Shown here: piece after piece, positions 47,747 to 62,241 of the stretch
Layout of the letters: each line of letters begins with the position of its first letter
Position numbering within the stretch: the first letter of the stretch is position 1
Source: Trematomus loennbergii
Taxonomy: Eukaryota > Chordata > Actinopteri > Perciformes > Nototheniidae
DNA length: 64,000 bases
Assembly: GCA_012861695.1 (NCBI GenBank)
Contig: JAAOOA010000002.1
Location: 17,398,303-17,462,302 of the forward strand
Reading direction: 5' to 3'
Translations under genes and position numbers: made by a program
Notes under the pieces: model-generated
Databases searched by the model: none
What the model was told of the DNA's origin: nothing
What the model saw: the letters and a program-made list of their open reading frames with translations, nothing else

Positions 47747-50700
47747 CATTCATGTAAATGTGCTACCAATTTGTGTTGTGATTTTGTTGTGCATGGCTGA
47801 CAGCCAATAACAGGCAAGGTTAAAGTTCAAAAATAAAGCCACGCCTCCAATGGGAGTGCTCGTTGAATGAAGTACTGCTGATTTCTCCGCAACACTTATT
47901 GATTTATTTGGATGCTAACAGCAAGGAACGTTGAGCTTACTCTAACACTTAGTTTAAAATTGAGCAATGTGATGGTATTTTTATGCTGCCTCTGATTTCA
48001 ATCTATGCTGTATAAACATATTGTGTGAGAGGTCATCAAGGCGTTGTTACATGGTGGGAACTGCTCCATCCTCTGCTCCACCCCCCCCTCCATGTAACTG
48101 GTTCTGTACGATCAATCTGCATAAAAGCCTCTTCTATCATTCATCCCCACCCCCAACTGCCGAGTTTCCTGCCCCTGTCTCGTCACCTTCCCACCGTAAT
48201 ACTCCTCATTTCGCCTCAGCGTAGGCTACATGTAAATTACAGATATCAGATTGTCGACACAGTGTGCCAAACTTTATAACCACCCATGACAGATTGTGTG
48301 TCCTCATGGGAAAATGTCGACCTGGAGACACCTACTGCAGCAGGTTCTACCATTTTGAAAACATTTCCAGGTTCATATTTATTTTTGTTTTATCAAGATC
48401 AAAATGAAGGCTGAGTTTAAAGATGGGTGTGGACGAGCAAGGCACCGAAATTAGGGGGGCAAAAAAAGATTACTCTTTGATAGAAAGTAAAGCTTTCAAA
48501 TTAGCCTTAAAGTACCTGCAACCCAAAAGGCTCATAATCTGTTGTCAGATTACACTCATCTTAAACAACACGGTTTAATGTTAAGACTTATTCTTAACTA
48601 TGGCATAATAAATTGGATTGAATTGTGAATGGAGAAAATCAATGGTGTTAAGTGCTTACAGTTCTTTGCCAATGTTAGTCTTTTGAAAGACCCCTTTAGA
48701 CTGAAAGGCTCGGTGGCTTCATTCATGATCATAGAGAATAATACCTTTGTGATCCCTGGCTTTTCCTATTGCTGTCAATCTTGCCGTTTCCTAAGTTTGA
48801 CAGCAATTTAGTTAAAAGTAAGAAACACATAACATTTTGCAGATGTGGCTTTAGAGAACTGGGTAAAAGAAAAATGGATCACGGAGACTGATGAGCCCAA
48901 AATCATTCAACCTTGTTTGAATGTATTGTGTTTCATTTAGACAGAACTGCAGGGAAATCACAAAATGTTCTCTCGCTACAAGAGAAAACTGATGAGCTCA
49001 TTCAGCTGTTTTGTGTTCTGACTAATTGCCAGGTTCTTCACTCTGATTGGAAACACTATGTATTGTGCATTTGTCCTCTATGGGTAAACGCTATAGATAC
49101 ATTTTAGTGGGATTTGGGCTATGTGGTCAAAATCTACCAATCCTATTTTCGGTGTCTGTGTGTATTTTTAGCTCTGTGAAAAGCTATCGGGACACCAATT
49201 ATTACAATTCCTCCCGAGGGAAATATGAATGCCTGTGGCCAATTTCATAGCAATCCATCCAATAGTTGAAGAGCCCAGGACCAAACTGATGTAATAGCAT
49301 GTCTAAAAAATAAAAACAACAGAGTAGTAAACAGTCCCAAAGGCGATAGAACTTTGGTATTGATCAGTTACAGAGTATGCAGCAAAACAGCTGGAATTTT
49401 TTTTAATCAAAACTATGCAAGGTTGAGTCAGAACCATGCACAATTATTTTGACCATGATTGCTTTAAGTATTTAAAGTAGTACAGTATTTATTAAATTGT
49501 AAGCCTTTGCGTTTAGGGCACCATCGGGCCCACAGCGTCTCAGATTATAATTCCATTTTTTATTCGAGTTTTAGACACAAATATTTTTGATAATGTTTGA
49601 ATACAGAAAGTTGCCCAACAGTGCAATTAAAGTCCAACATTTTCTTGACAACAAACTCACATTGGTTGCTTGGTAACTGCTGTAACAACAAGACCATGAG
49701 AGGCACTTCCCAAATGTTTACTTGGCATAAACTGTCATTTTATATTCATTTTTATTGTTTTTATGCAAGGAAAAACAATCAGCAGTCTTGATGTTTTCCT
49801 AATGTATAGTCAAACCCAGGAGCATAAATAACATTTTACATATTTCAATGTTAAGATCTGCTGCTATCACCAGCAGCAAATTGTTCTCAGAACTCCAGTC
49901 AACATTATTTCCCAGCGGATGTGGAGGAGTTCTTGCTCCGTGTATCTGGTATGATTCAAACATTGTTGCTGTCTGGCATTTATCAACTCCCTTTAGCCAA
50001 GTGATTCATTGTTTTGGATAGGCCGTATCAATTCTTCTCAACAGTCAGTCCAACATGTGGTTTGAAAAAAACTAAATCATTGTTCGTTTTCACTCTTAGT
50101 TAAGCCCCTTACTTTTCAGATCCTATTTACTCAGAAAAAAGCATGCAGACACTCTCCAGGGGAAAAAAATAATTAACTCCAACTGCTTTGGATCATAAAT
50201 TGATAGAAAATAATTATATATATTGTGATACAGTACAGCTTGCCTCATAAAAGTAAAGAATCAACATTTTACAATTATCTACTGAGTAACTGAGAACTAT
50301 GAATGACACAAGCGAGACGCAGCATTATCATTAGTGGAATTAATCATCAGGTTCATCAAAGTACATTTACACCAACATTCACACTCATAAGCCACAATAT
50401 TTGCAGCACAAAACGGGTTAATTTACACATACAGTAGCATTGTGAGGTGTTAGGTGACTCAATCAGGAAGTTCACATTGACAGCTACAGTAGGCTTTAAT
50501 CGAATATATGTTTATTTAATTAACTATCACATAATAGTTGATTTCTGCTGCTTTGCATTTGAAAATCCAGTTTAAATGAACTGGAATGCCTGTTTCCCAT
50601 TGTGCCATTGTCTTTTGTTTAGGGTTTCTTAGCAACAAAAGCAACACAGTTCATGAAACACCAAAGGTTTCGAGCTGCAGGATGTTTTCTGAGGTAAAGT

Positions 50701-50892
50701 GATTATTCAAATGTATTTTCTTCTAAAAATATAATTACTTCAACCTGGTAGAAAACAAAAAACAAAATGTCTTGGTCTAATTCTAAATGCAAAATTGTCT
50801 TTGGAGCAAATTAAATGTGAGTGTCTAGTTAGGTTTTAGTTTTCAGCACTAAAGACAGATTTAGACAAAACTTCCAGCTGTCCTTTCAAGAT

Positions 50893-53800
50893 ATGTCGAT
50901 GGCACAGAGAACAGACTCCTGTGGGACGACAGGAGAAAGGAGCCGCAGTCAAACAAATCAGGTGTCATTTACTCCTGAATTCACCAAGATGCTGACAAAA
51001 AGCAGTCCGCACTTTGGTGCTTTGAGTCATCACTCATTCTTCTCCCGTCACAACCCTCATCCACACAGGGTCAGACATATTCAAGGTGAGCGTGATGCAT
51101 GTGCTTTATGATTTCTTTCTTCTTACAGCAATTTATTTGGACGTCGAATCATGCTTTGCCATATGAGTTTTCTCATTTGTGCAAAACGGACATCAGTTGG
51201 TGTTTTGAAAATGAATTGTTATTTGCCTGAGTAACCTGAATAAAGTCAGCAGATCGCTCCTGTTCCAATCTAGGTTCTTCAAATTGGATAACGGAAAGAC
51301 AATTTACAATTTATAGGAACTGTGTTTATGTGTACATTATCATAAATGCACAATTCAATTCAGCAATTATGCTATTATGTAGCATATTATGGTATTCTCC
51401 TGACACCTATTAGTAATCTGTGCTCGAATGAAGAGTCGTTTGTTATTAAAGCTACTTACTTTAGCATTTTTAGAAGTTGACATTTGTTTATAAGCACTAA
51501 ACACAAAGCTAGGCTGAGTCATGAGTCATGGGAATATCATTAGTTTTAAAAATAATAAGTAGACTTTATGACAAATGTAATATTTGACCTGATGGTGATG
51601 CATAATGAAAGTTCACAATATTACACTAACAACCAGAAATGTCGACCTGCTGGTGGCATAAAGGAACAAAGTCGGTAGGATTAATCATCTGGTTACTATG
51701 GATTTCTGAACTGAATTTCAAGCCAGTCTATTCAATGAATTTTCAAATGTTTTACAAAAAAAAACCTAAAAAAGAAATTAATATAAGAGTGTAACACAGT
51801 AATTAACTGATTTACCTGGAACTTTGAATGTAGATGTAGACATCGAGGCTCCATACTCTGATAAACCCACTGAACACACAGATAGACCAGCTGCTGAGAA
51901 TATGTCATCCCCTTTAAAAAAGGGTATAAAAAGGTGTTAAAGGTGATACATATTATGTGTTGTTCCACTTCTCCCAATTAGCATTTTCCTTTGCTTTGCA
52001 ATCCGATAACTGTGGTAACTCTCCTATTTTATAAATATTCAAAAACACATTTATCAGAGCTAATAACTTAATTTTACATTAACAATGTTGTCCTTATTCT
52101 GATTTGCCTGATGTTTAGGTTACTTACACTGTATATGAAATGCTGCATGGGCACTGTATATAAACGTATCATATAGATAGTGATATGGTACATGAAAGAG
52201 TTGAGTGCATTATTTCCAGAGAGAGGGTTTAATCCCTGAGGTCCTTATGAAGTCAAAACTCTCAGCAGGGAGTTGCCTTTGATAGTCCCACACTTTTGAA
52301 GCACTTTACATGTACGTCGTGTGTGTGAACTGTGAATATTGTGCCTCTCTCTTTCCCACAGGACTCAATGGTAGACCTGTTTGCATGGTGAGAGATGATT
52401 GGTTTGTCACCTCATCATTATTTCCTCATCCACTTCTCAAAAGCCACGTCTTCAAGAAAGCCACTGGTCCATCACTTGATTTTCCACTCGCACACAACCT
52501 TAATGGAGTCAGTAGTAACAACATCAAATCAGGTATTTCACTCACACATGCCACCTACATTTTCTCATTACTTTTCAAAAAGCTCTGCCTTCAAAGATTA
52601 CAATTTAGCTCCAATAATTCCCCCTTTTTTTCACAGCACAATTTTCAGAGGCCTGGAGGGATGAATTTAAAGACCTTGCTGCAAAAGTCAGCTTGTCTTC
52701 CGAAGCGGGAAAAGACAAAAACCTGTACGTGTATTGCTGTTATTGTTGTAATCTGGCACTCAACACTTTTGAACACACTGCATGATTCATCTTCTTCAGA
52801 AAATTATGATTTGTTTCAAGCTAACACTTCAATAAGCTCAACCAATGCCATATTATAATTGGTCAAGCATTGGTATTTGATGTTTCCGGTGAAGAGCTTG
52901 GATGATTTTGATGATGTATTGCAGGAGGAAGAATTTGTCCGCCGAAAGACCCAATATTCAGCTGAAACCGGGAGAATTGTCCCTCCATCCACTAACTCTT
53001 ACCAACGCAGAACCCATTCCCAGCGCCTGATGTATCCTCAGGCTCTCCATGATCAAGAACTCATGGTGAAATACTTCCTTGATGTTCTTCCTTGATGTTC
53101 AACAGTTTTTTCCACAAAAAAGTGTCATTAGGGTAGTTTGGGGTTAAAATGGGGCATAGCAATGTAATAATACTTTCCTCTGGGAGAAGTAGGGTTAGCC
53201 ACAGATCAAAAGGAGGTATCCAAAACCATAGATAATAGTTATAGCACATAGCCTTAGGCCAAGGTTGTTAGAAAATAGCTCCGAACACAGGCTTGTCACC
53301 TGGCTTGTGAGAAAATCACTAGTAATCACTTGAATATAAAATGATGTGGTTTGCAAAGTAATGTTGTGATAGTGCTACTGCTCTGTTTCAGGTGTTTGAG
53401 CTGCTCTGTCAGATCCTGCAGACAGACTCCCTGTCCACGGTCCAGCAGTGGCTTCTGCTTGCAGGACAAAGAGGTACAAATGCTTAGTAGTCTTACACTA
53501 CAAGTAAATTGATCATATTTTACATATATTTGTTTAAAAGGTCAAATTAGCAGATTAGTACTGTAGATAAGGGCATATCTACAGTGTGTAATGACGCACT
53601 CAGTTAATTAAGTTGTGGATCTACATTTGAATGTAATCTTAAAAAAGTGTATAATGTTTTTGAAGATAATCTTTGTCTTTGCCAATTATTACTGTATTTT
53701 AACTTAAAGGGGACCTATTATGCAAAATGCACTTTTTGAAGTCTTTTATGCATAAATATGTGTCCCCGGTGTGTAAGGAGACTCACAAAGTTTCAGAAAA

Positions 53801-55654
53801 TACAACCCTCTCTCTTTTCCTCCTTACCCACATCAAAAAATAAGAAAAAGGGGGTGCAAACGAGCAGATCCAGGATTTGGCTCCTATGACGTAATTGGCT
53901 AAATGTGGCACACGTGACACGTCTCAACCTATCGTCTCTGTATGCAGTCGTCTAGCTGAATCCCCTCTCGCAGCTGTGTGTCTGTGTATTCAGCAGGATG
54001 TCTGCAGGAGGCACTTGTTATAATACATATAATGGCACTGTTCTAGCGGTAAACACTTAAGAAAGAACATGTCAAGCTATGTGCTGTATCAGAAACAATG
54101 CGCTGCGTATTTTGGGAGTAATATGGTCTGTTTTTACATCAGCAAGCATCGCTAACACTCAGAGCTAACACTGTACTGGTGAGAATATGTGTAACGTAAT
54201 GTCCTTGCAGTAGACCCTGCGAGAGAGAAACGTTTGAGCTCCTACTGTTTCAGAAATAATGCTTGAAGTGGTTTGGAACATAATATGGCATTTAATCACG
54301 GCAGCGCTTAGCTGAGTTTCTCCCGGTAGAAAACTCTCTTAGCAGGGGAAAGCTGCGTGATGCTACAAAGGGGCGTGGCTAGCACAGCTGTTCCGTTTAA
54401 AGCTACGGTCACAGAATCAGCCTTTTTGGAACAGGGCTGGAATAGAGGGGTATGAGGCATGGCTACAATGGGTGATCTGTTTGGTATTTTAAGCAAAAAA
54501 CTTCACAGACATGTTTTGTATAGGTATGGCCCTACAACATATTTTTCAAATATAGCATAATAGGTCCACTTTAATTTGTATTCATGAGTTAACACAGTAA
54601 ATTACATTAACCACAATAGAGTGTTTAATTGCTCTGCTGATGGAAGAGTCACTAAACCTCTCAATGGATATTTCCTGGCATTATGTGATGTGGCGTACCC
54701 TCAGAGAAGGACCTGGTGATGGGGATGATCAGGCAGGCTCTGGACGGCGTTGACCTCTCGGCCCACCCACAAAGGAGCTTCCAGCAGCTCCAGGCTTTTC
54801 ATCCTGGTGCATCTCCGGTGGTGTACGGTCCATCGTGTGATCAGTCGTGGAGAAACCTCAGAGAACGAGGTCAGGAGGATCTCAAAGGTTCTGGTGGTTA
54901 TTTCTTTCAAAGCTCAGCATGTGTAACATTGTTTATTCACTTCCACAGCTCATACAGAAGGAACCAAGCCTTCAGCGTGGAGAAACCAGGTGACTACTTT
55001 CTTATTATTTTTCATAGGTTGTTGTGATATATTGTACCGGAACATTTTCTTCTACTCTCTCTCCTATCCGCTGTAGTCTTCTTAATGCATGTGTCCTGCC
55101 ATATGCTTCACCTTTCAATAAAGCTGAACCACCAACTGAGTTTGTGTGTGTCCCTGCATTAAATTACAGTTCTTTCTCTACTCTGATGAAACATAGACTC
55201 AGTGGCAGTCATCTTACAGGCACTGCAGGGGGTCCTGGAAGTCATTAAAGTCCTCCTTTTTCAAATGTTCCTGTTTGAAAAGTGCAATTATCCTCCACTG
55301 AAATTGTCTTTTGTGTCTTCCATGATTCGTACTTCTTAGAATATTAAATTTTTTAACAGAAGACTGTTAAGTATGCTATTTAAATACAATATTAAAGGAA
55401 ATGCGCTTGACAATATGATAGAAAACTGTGATTTTACAGTATTGCAACATACAGTAGTTTTCTGTATTCTATACCCTTTTTTCTTTTATTTCTAAAGAGA
55501 ACAGATGTGGTTAATGAAAATACTGGCTTTGTGTGACTCTTGACTTAAATATTATTTTCCAGAGAGGATTGGAGAAGCAGAGGTCCTTGAAGTCCACGCT
55601 GAAACTCAAAATAATCTTCAAGATCCTCCACTTGACCACACAGGGAGTGTTTAG
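50893..55654 (+). CDS. tbata: Tbata/SPATIAL-like protein (thymus, brain and testes associated)
   Basis: Homologue of mammalian TBATA, a protein linked to thymic epithelium and testis; its biochemical role is poorly defined. Exons: 50893-51085, 52362-52532, 52637-52724, 52925-53065, 53392-53473, 54705-54869, 54949-54989, 55563-55654 (TAG). Conserved blocks: FGALSHHSFFSRHNPHPHRV, LNGRPVCMVRD, QFSEAWRDEFKDLAAKV, KTQYSAETGRIVPPST, HDQELMVFELLCQILQTDSL, EKDLVMGMIRQALDG, and a tail FSVEKPERIGEAEVLEVHAE. The first ATG is the only one in its exon, but an upstream exon is possible because AAG precedes it. Two junctions fail by one base: exon 3 needs one G more at the donor near 52725, and exons 6-7 need one base to reach the conserved FSVEKP frame. 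The exon 2 middle is poorly conserved. Confidence 0.85.
53704..54574. mobile_element. TTAA-bounded element in tbata intron 5
   Basis: The ends TTAAAGGGGACCTATTATGC and GCATAATAGGTCCACTTTAA are inverted repeats. The first 100 bases match the element at 63273-63787 (CTTTTATGCATAAATATGTGTCCC), and the right end shares ACAGACATGTTTTGTATA. At 871 bases it is longer than its relatives, with an extra central block. No transposase frame. Confidence 0.85.
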
Positions 55655-57659
55655 TTTCCTGATTTTCACCGTACTGATAACTTAATTCTGGTTTCCTTAT
55701 AATGAGTATTGATTGGTTTCCTTGTTTTTATGTTCATGGAAAAATATATAATAGGCTCTCTTTTTTCATTTTGCTTTGTTACTTGAAACCATGGACAATG
55801 TAATGAGTTCTCCAGATTTATTTTGTAATTTAATTATACAACATACTGTACAATAGGAAGGATAGTGTAACATAGTACTGTGGAGGATGTTTCATAATTG
55901 TATATCATCATCTGGTAATACTGAGAATAATTTTCAAGATCATCCACTTCAGAACGCAGTATAGTTTTTGTTTTCTCAATCTTTTATTGTAGTGTTCTGT
56001 ATTATGGTTTCATTATTATGAGAATTGAGTGGTTAGCTTGTTTAGTGTTCTCTTGGTGAATGATGTTTTCCTTTGCGTATTTGTTTTTGTTTGCTGATGT
56101 TTCTCAGTTTCAGACTTCTTTTACAAATGAATAACGAATATACTGTACGATAGGGGAGATAGTATTACATAATGCTGTAGGTTTGATTTGTTTTAATTAC
56201 ATATCAGTTGTCAGGTGGATCAAGTGTAACCTGTTGAGTGTAGGGATATAAAACTTGAACGTTGATAGTAAGTATATTCCTGACTTTAAGTGTGAAAAAA
56301 GGAACACAATACACGCATCGTTTCACCTTAGTCAGAGAAAGTCCCCTAAGTTCCTAAAATGCAACATACTTAGCACCAAATGGTGCTGTTGGCGGTTGGT
56401 GTATTAGCCAGCCTTACTAACTGCATTAAATGACCAGCAGACAAGATTAGCTTCCCTCCTCTGTAAAGGGTTGATAACACTGGTGCCCAAGGGCCTACTT
56501 ATATGACTTTGAAGACAGAGTTGGTCTAAAAATGAGTTTAACTTAAATTCATAAATATAGCATGGCCCATATCGGCATCATTCTGTATGACGAAGGTGCA
56601 ATTTGCCTCTTCTCTCTCAGTCCTTTCCATTTTGGGTAAAATATTTAAAGCCTTTGCATTTGTTAAAAGTTTTATATAATCTATTAGAGTATTTAAATGT
56701 TCAGTCCAAGTGCCCAGAGCCGTATTCAACAATTGGGCCTTTAAATAAGCACTCAGGACTTGGATGGACAGTGGATGTCACCAGGTGCTAAAGCCTTCAA
56801 GCTCATGACCGGATTTGGCACCACATAACCCTGGGTGTGTAATTGCCATCATTCCTGGTGCAAATTGGAGTTGAGAACACGGAGTACCTGAATTATTATT
56901 AAGTGGATCCTGTCACTCAAAACCAGAGGGTTTAATCATGCAAATGTGATAAAAGGCGAGGCTCGATAAAACATAAGCTTTATTTTCTTGTGTGATAGCC
57001 AAGAACAAAATTATACCACTTATTTCCCCTCTCTTGCACAAAAATAGTTGTGACAGTGTGGTTGACTAAACAACACATGGAGGGACCGCTAAAGCTCTGT
57101 GGGAGCGTGGGTCTGTCAGAGGGACGGGTAAACCCAGCCCTACGGTGTTGTTTATAGCAGAACCAAATGATTAACATAGCACTCCTGATGGCAAATCAAT
57201 GTATCACTTAATCAATCTAGAAAAGCTCATGGTAAAGTGTCCTGTAGTTGTTTCGATATTTGACAACAAAGTGTCGAACAACTGACTGACTTCAATTCAA
57301 ATAATGTCGTCTGAGCAGCATTACTTTTCCCTCAAAACACATTTGATTAAATACAAGTTGAAAATGGTAGAGCTCATTAACTCAAAAGCCACATCCAAAA
57401 GTTAGTCCAGAGGTTAGATACCATCAAGGTATCTTGACAGTAATAGGAATTTCAATAGCAATATTATAATAATAATAATAATAATACCAAAACTGTTTTA
57501 TAGTGAAACCAAACATAAACATGACATATTTAACAAAGCTGCTGTTTTCAACAGACTGTCAAATATCTGGAACATAAAATAAAAAAACTGTTTCAGTTCA
57601 GAAACAGGCAGCCAGCACATGAGTAATATGCCTCTTATGATATCACATGCGTAATGCAC

Positions 57660-58048
57660 TTAAAGGTGGGGTAGGTAAGTTTGAGAAACCGGCTCGAGAT
57701 ACACTTTTTGTTATATTCCATGGAATGCTCTTAACATCCCGATAGCAATGAATATCTTAAGTGCTTTGACAAAAAATCCATAAAAAAATGTCATCTGTGG
57801 AAGCCGTAGTACTGTAAAAAGCACAACCAATCATTTAGCCGGCCCGGCTAAAATAACTGGATGGCCTACCTGCCTGTCAGCCTTCCATCTGTGCACAAAC
57901 TTATCTCGTGCCCTCATTGGTCATGTGCGCGTTTGTGTGTGTTGGAGGAGGGGCTCTGTAAGGAAGTGGCAGATTTTTTCCGGCTGTGTATTTTCAAATT
58001 CTAGCGCACTCGAGCCGGTTTCTCCAAAATTACCTACCCCACCTTTAA
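57660..58048. mobile_element. TTAA-bounded MITE, copy 2
   Basis: Same ends and same 389-base length as 47358-47746, in the same orientation. The two copies differ at few positions, for example CAATCC versus CATCCC near base 95 and a one-base T-run difference in AATCATTTTAGCC. High similarity points to fairly recent activity of the family. Confidence 0.92.
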
Positions 58049-61000
58049 TGCGTAAAATACCAAAATATTTATTTCAAGAAACAACCTGAACAGGATCTGA
58101 TTTAAGACTCCATGCATACACTCCAACTCTTTGTCTGGGGTCGCTCATAGTCACTATGTTCAGATCCTTCAAAATTAGATAATATAATATAATATATAAA
58201 TGAATCACTTCAACACTGAACACTGAACCACACTAACACTTCCCAGGGACCCAGCATAAACCACAGAAGTCTGTAAAAATAACAAAAAATGATCACATCT
58301 CACAAGACTATATCTAAAAGAGAATCTTGATGCTTCATAGCAAATTATGCAAAAAGTCTGACGTTTTAATTAGAAATACGCAAATCCTGATCATGTAAAC
58401 AAGTTCAAAATGACTCCTGCTTCCCCAAACACTTTGGCTTTTATATAAATGAACCAAAAGTGATATGTGAGGTAAGATATCACTTTTCTAACAAGGATGT
58501 CGAATGAGGCAAGACGTTATCGTCAGAACTTCCTAATTAAATATAGTCAATGACCACTCGTACAATTATCTGGGTCTTTCAGGGACAAAACTAAAAGGGA
58601 AGATTGGAGAGGCGTTTTATGACTTTTAAATTCCAATTATATTTGAAAACCAATTAAACCCAATTCGACATTTTGCAATCAGTTACAAAACATATTGTGC
58701 TTCATCCGATAGGGCTGTTTGTAGAGGTTGTAAACAACCCAATTATGTTTTATTTCTGGTGTTGGCAACAACCCTGCTCCACACTGAATCATCTCAACAA
58801 CTACTAAATGGAAAGAGAATAATCATTACATCAAAGAGGTTGAAATGTAATAACTTTTGACTAATGTGACCTTTCCTAGTGCAACTACGTCAACATTTTC
58901 ACTATAACATTATTTTGATAAACACATTAAATGCCAACTTGTTTTTATGTTGAACCTAAAATAAGAATGTTAGCATTGTCATCATGATCATGTCAGCATG
59001 CTAACATTAAACTCGATGCACCTCCCAGAGCTGCTACAGCTACAGATTATTATGGTGGCTCTACACATCTGTTTTCACCATTGTTAAAATAAATGCTATA
59101 TATATGACTGATCTTGGCGATTTTGAAATCAATGAAAACACAGGACTACATTTTTCAACATTCAACTATGTGCAATCTCATCAGTTATATTAGCCATCAT
59201 CACAATCATACATCGATCATCATTTCTGGAGAGGTTTAATTAAACCCTCAGCTGAAGTTAGAAATGTTGCTCACGTTACAAAATAATTATCATCAACTGT
59301 GACAAAGCCATATGACACAGACCATGACAATACCGAGACTGTTTGAAAACATTGTGTCAGTGTCAACACAGGCAGGATTTCAGCCCACAGAGGAATCACT
59401 GTGTTTTCTCTGGAGACAGTGAAGCATTTCTTTTCAATATTCTATTTCCAACACCTTCACACAGCTTTTCACAATTGATCTTATCCCAAATGTTCTATTG
59501 CAATTGCCAGAATTACTTCAGAGACAGACTGAAAAGCAAATGCATCCAACTGTAGCTGCAAAGTAAAACAAAAGAGTAAATAAATCACATGCGCAGTAAC
59601 GCCAAAATGAGCCAGGGGTGTGAAGTTTGAGGGGGGGAGGGATTGATTGGCCGCTTAGCCCCTTTATTTGGATCACACCATCAGAAGACTCTCTCCTGAT
59701 GCTGTTCTCTGTCTTGTTTTGCTTTCCATGGCTGTTCCATACTGTAGCACCAACAAACCTTTCTACCATTTATATGTAATTGTTCATGGTTATGTTTTTT
59801 TGTGGATTATGTGGCTTGCTTGTGTGTGGGCACATTATAGTAAATAAATATTCGAAAAAAGCACTTTGTAGAATCTCTCAGTCAATTATTGTGTTGATTT
59901 GTGCTAAGTGTGCTGCATGTGTGTGCAAAATGCCTTGTATGGGAGGAGTGGTTACAAAAACATCCGTCCTTTCCTTGAACACTAAATTGGTCTGGACAAA
60001 GACTTACAGACAAGCACTTATTTATAATGGGTCTTTAAGTGTTGCCTTTAATGCCACAGAAGCATTTGGTTTTATCCAATGGATGCATTTCCAGAATTGT
60101 GCCGCATAGGTGCTGCCTAGTTTTCTGACACATAGCTCAGATGTTGTGCTGAAACTGCAAATCATCCCACAAATCATAATGAAGGCCCATTTTGGGAATG
60201 AAGCAAGTCCTTGCCATGGCTCTTCCCTGGTGACTTCAGTTTGAGGCCTGGTCAGCATTGACGTCACAAATCCTTCTCACAAGGACACCTGTTGGCTCGG
60301 GGCGATAAGAGACAGCTGCAAGGCAGCATTGGGAAGAGAGGGCGGCACCGGGCTCTCTCCCAAATATTTTCCAGATCCAACAACTCGTCACACACACAGA
60401 CCACACTCATATCATATGATGAGAGAGAGGTGGAGCCCCTCTAAAGTGAGCGGGTGGAGTTGAAGGTATATAGTTGACTGAAGTCGGGCATATGGAAGAT
60501 TCTCAGTTTACCAAGGAAAGGAATCAGTTCAGAGATGGGGAATTATTGAAATTAAATAAAAACATAAACCATAGTATCAGTAATTGTAATCCACAAAGAC
60601 ATGGTAACTAGCAACGACTGTTGGATGGTTGAATGGAAAAATGGAAATAGGAATAATGAAATCATAAAGCCTTATTGTACCTAGAAATCATAAGATTCTT
60701 TACACAGAAATGGTTACTGGCATTACAAAAAAATGATATTCTATGAGATGAATGAGTTAATAATGAATCAATGAATTTAGGAAAAACTATACTGTCTGGG
60801 GTCATCATTCACACAGGTGCAGTGATGAGCCCCTACCATGTACAAGAGACAGTACAGATGAATTAATTAATTATTGAACACATTAAATTAAATGACATTG
60901 AAACCAGCCTTTTAAAAAAAATGAGTCAGGAATGAATGAACGGATACATTGAAACATATATCATTATAATAAAATTCAACTGTAAAGCTGGGTCCAGTCA

Positions 61001-62185
61001 TTATTATTCACGCAAAAATAATTGTCTCCGAACTCTATGAGCCACTTATGCAAATCACACTGGCCTTACATTCCTGCATGAGAATATTGAATCCTGGCTT
61101 TTCACTCCACAAAATAAAAGGCATCAGAATAAGTCACGCTGGAGGATTAACCTCCCCCTCCCCCTCCCCCTCGATCACCTACGTATTTATGCGTCACATA
61201 TACAGGCACAAATGTCTGAGTGGTGGAGCCTCAACGCTGTTTGTGGTTTCATTATGACATCCATGTATTACCATTTTGCCTAATTGATGGGCAAGGACTT
61301 CTTTTGCTAATGAGCTACAGCTTGTTGTCTCTTTCATATAAACCTCATTCAAAATAATTCGGGTGTTCAGAGGATGATTATTAAAGATGACTCATCCATT
61401 GAGAAATAATCATGCTGCCAAGGTTTTCCTATTTACTCTCACTTGCATGACTTGTCACCTTCATGCCATTAGTGTCTTGTGTTTATCCTACACAACGCTG
61501 GGAGGTGACAGGATTCTATTCTCATCTTTCTATAGGAGATATGTTAATAGACTCCAGGTTTTAGCACTAAAACACTTAATTGTGCTCTCAAGCAGGCGGA
61601 AAACACATAACATTAGTCGGTATCACACAACTACTTAGAAGTAATGACAACTTTGGATGAAAAATATTTGTCCCTTGGTTATAGACTTTGTGCAGAGATT
61701 ACAGATTTAAAAGAAAATGAATAAAGATGTTTCCTTAACTGATGACAGTACAACCCAGTAAAAGTGGTTTTGTTCATAAACAGGTGAAAAGATGTTTATC
61801 AATTCTTTTTTGGGAAAACTAATTGTTTTAGGCTTTATATTTTATTCCAATGACATGTCCATAACTTTATTTTTCAAAAGGTAAAACATTTAACAGGATT
61901 TCCCAGATGTTTTATAGGAAAAAATGGTTAAGTAAAATGGAAAAATCTTTATTATGCACATTTAAAAGTAAGATGCCAAGAAGGTATTTTTCTCCCACAT
62001 GGTTTAGGTTTTATAACAGTGATTCAAAATTCCCAAAACTATTACTGATAGGTCTTCCTCCCTTTCCTTTAATACTGAGTTTTAGTAAATAAAACTCCTG
62101 TCAAGTGTGGCCTTCAAACAGATTTCAGACCAGGTCTTATCTTCTTCTCTGGCCCTTATCTCTGTGGGGAGACCTTCACGGGCCG

Positions 62186-62191
62186 TATAAA
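62186..62191 (+). promoter_or_regulatory. TATA box of star2
   Basis: TATAAA lies 56 bases before the star2 ATG, which leaves room for a short 5' leader. Two near matches to the NR5A (SF-1) half-site on the complementary sense lie upstream: TGGCCTTCA at 62108-62116 and GACCTTCA at 62171-62178. Each has one mismatch to the CCTTGA core, so these are weak candidates. Steroidogenic STAR promoters are known to use SF-1. Confidence 0.6.
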
Positions 62192-62241
62192 GAGCAGACA
62201 CACACACAGCTGCTTTGCTGTCACTGCCACAGACTGATACC

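Larger units (their letters stand above)
55655..62241. other. Intergenic region between tbata and star2
   Basis: No gene is supported. The segment after 55655 is the tbata 3' region; near-duplicated CAAGATCCTCCACTT (about 55618) and CAAGATCATCCACTT (about 55938) suggest an old tandem duplication of the last exon area. An AAT array lies at 57465-57487 and a 389-bp MITE at 57660-58048. A pyrimidine run of CCCCCT units sits at 61151-61172. Stretches at 60970-61110 and 61260-61480 look low in repeats and rich in TAAT/ATTA motifs and are candidate conserved noncoding sequence only. Confidence 0.55.

Noticed and set aside
52310..52858. A 182-codon gene on the plus strand
   Set aside because: It is tbata exon 2 read through both splice sites. 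Only 52362-52532 matches the conserved protein.
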